Shown: positions 5,913-6,848 of the stretch, in pieces
Numbering within the stretch: position 1 is the stretch's first letter
How the letters are laid out: each line of letters starts with the position of its first letter
NCBI GenBank assembly: GCA_016285215.1
Contig: JAEEQI010000130.1
Coordinates: 1-6,848 of the forward strand
Reading direction: 5' to 3'
Source: Bacteroidales bacterium
GTDB lineage: Bacteria > Bacteroidota > Bacteroidia > Bacteroidales > UBA932
Length of the DNA: 6,848 nucleotides
Notes under the pieces: model-generated
What the model was told of the DNA's origin: nothing
The model's database searches: none
What the model saw: only the letters and a program-made list of their open reading frames with translations
Made by a program: the position numbers and the translations under genes

Positions 5913-6848
5913 GAAAGCATTGGATGGACAATCTGCGCTGGGTCACTGTGCTCCTGGTGCTGTTTTATCACGTAATCTACTTCTATAATAACAAGGGAGT
6001 CTTTGGCGGCATCGGAGGCTTCGGCCCTTATCCCGAGGTGCCCCAGTACCAGGACATTGTAATGTACATCCTGTACCCCTGGTTTATGCCGCTGCTCTTT
6101 ATCCTGGCCGGCATCAGCGCCCGTTATGCCCTGGAGAAGAAAAGCGCCAAAGAGTGGTTCAAGGCCCGTACGCGTAAGCTGCTGGTTCCCGGTACCATCG
6201 GCCTGTTTGTGTTCCATTGGATGACCGGCTACTTTAACACGGCGGTTGGCCGGGGGCTTGGCATCTTTGACGGAATGCCGGGGGTTGCCAAGTACGCCCT
6301 TATGGCTGTGAGCGGCACGGGACCGCTGTGGTTTGTCCAGCTGCTGTGGCTGCTGTCCATCGTGCTCCTGCTAGTGAGAAAACTGGATTCCAAGGACAAG
6401 TTCTGGAACGCCTGCGGCAAATTGAGCATTGTCTGGATCATTATGCTGGGCGTGCTGTTCTGGGCCGGAGAGCAGACCCTTATCAAGAATCCCCGCCCCG
6501 AGAGCGCCGACGGCCTCTTCAACCTGTACAAGCCCATCTTCTATCTAATCTGCTTCCTGCTGGGTTACTTTGTGTTCTCCCACGAGGCGGTTCAGCAGAA
6601 GATCAAACAGGCCTGGATGCCGCTGCTGGGCTGCGCCGTAGTGGCCGGGACTGTGCTCATCGTTACCACCTTCGGCCAGGATAACACCAGTGCCATTTAT
6701 ATGAGCAGCCCGCTCAACTGCCTTTACGGGTGGCTGGCCTGCCTGGCGCTGATGGGTTGGTTCCAAGCCAAGTTTGACTACACGGGAAAGTTTGCCGGCT
6801 ATATGACCCGCACCAGCTATGGCCTGTACATTGACCACTATCTGGTGG
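5909..6848 (+). CDS. acyltransferase family 3 membrane protein, C-terminal end missing (runs off right edge)
   Basis: The frame is open from the ATG at 5909 to the edge, giving 313 residues without a stop. It begins MRKHWMDNLRWVTVLLVLFYH, which holds the family's R-x10-H motif (Arg10, His21) in the first membrane helix. Further family marks are the PWFMPLLFILAGISARY segment (about 57-73), the following basic cytoplasmic loop (RTRKLLVPG), GTGPLWFVQLLWLL (about 136-149) and SYGLYIDHYL near the edge (about 303-312). About eight hydrophobic helices are visible, with more expected beyond the window. Such proteins move acyl groups, often acetyl or succinyl, onto sugars of surface polysaccharides or other glycans across the inner membrane. 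The acceptor here is unknown. The four-base overlap with the AbrB-type gene implies joint expression and translational coupling. Confidence 0.9.
   Translation, partial: MRKHWMDNLRWVTVLLVLFYHVIYFYNNKGVFGGIGGFGPYPEVPQYQDIVMYILYPWFMPLLFILAGISARYALEKKSAKEWFKARTRKLLVPGTIGLFVFHWMTGYFNTAVGRGLGIFDGMPGVAKYALMAVSGTGPLWFVQLLWLLSIVLLLVRKLDSKDKFWNACGKLSIVWIIMLGVLFWAGEQTLIKNPRPESADGLFNLYKPIFYLICFLLGYFVFSHEAVQQKIKQAWMPLLGCAVVAGTVLIVTTFGQDNTSAIYMSSPLNCLYGWLACLALMGWFQAKFDYTGKFAGYMTRTSYGLYIDHYLV

Overview
The window reads as a piece of a Bacteroidales chromosome with moderately high GC. No genus can be fixed from the sequence. The evidence is the protein families (a thiol-disulfide redoxin lipoprotein, a bacteroidal HisS, an S41 peptidase), five promoter boxes of the Bacteroidetes type TAnnTTTG placed correctly in front of genes, tRNA genes without encoded CCA, and weak ribosome binding sites.

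Layout, left to right. 1-738 (minus): a small two-helix membrane protein whose stop overlaps (ATGA) the start of an alpha/beta hydrolase that runs off the left edge. 739-1037: a non-coding stretch made of repeats: two copies of a 51-base unit, three tandem hairpins with a four-run G tract, and an inverted copy of the 3' end of the neighbouring tRNA. 1038-1110 (minus): initiator tRNA-fMet with its own promoter and terminator. 1164-1281: a perfect 51-base tandem repeat built from alternating hairpins, abutting the stop codon of the next gene. 1281-3608 (minus): an operon of hisS followed by a TlpA-like lipoprotein. 3619-3769: divergent promoters, tRNA-Gly(CCC) on the plus strand and a shared bidirectional terminator. 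3773-5611 (minus): a secreted S41-family peptidase. 5612-5702: divergent promoter region with two interleaved inverted repeats. 5703-6848 (plus): an AbrB/MazE-type DNA-binding protein overlapping (ATGA) an acyltransferase-3 membrane protein that runs off the right edge.

Most of the genes are household functions: translation (hisS and two tRNAs) and envelope or periplasm functions (redoxin, peptidase, acyltransferase). No defence, CRISPR, phage or secretion system is visible. The less ordinary content lies in the repeats around tRNA-fMet, the palindromes in front of the AbrB gene, and a calcium-loop-like insert in the peptidase.
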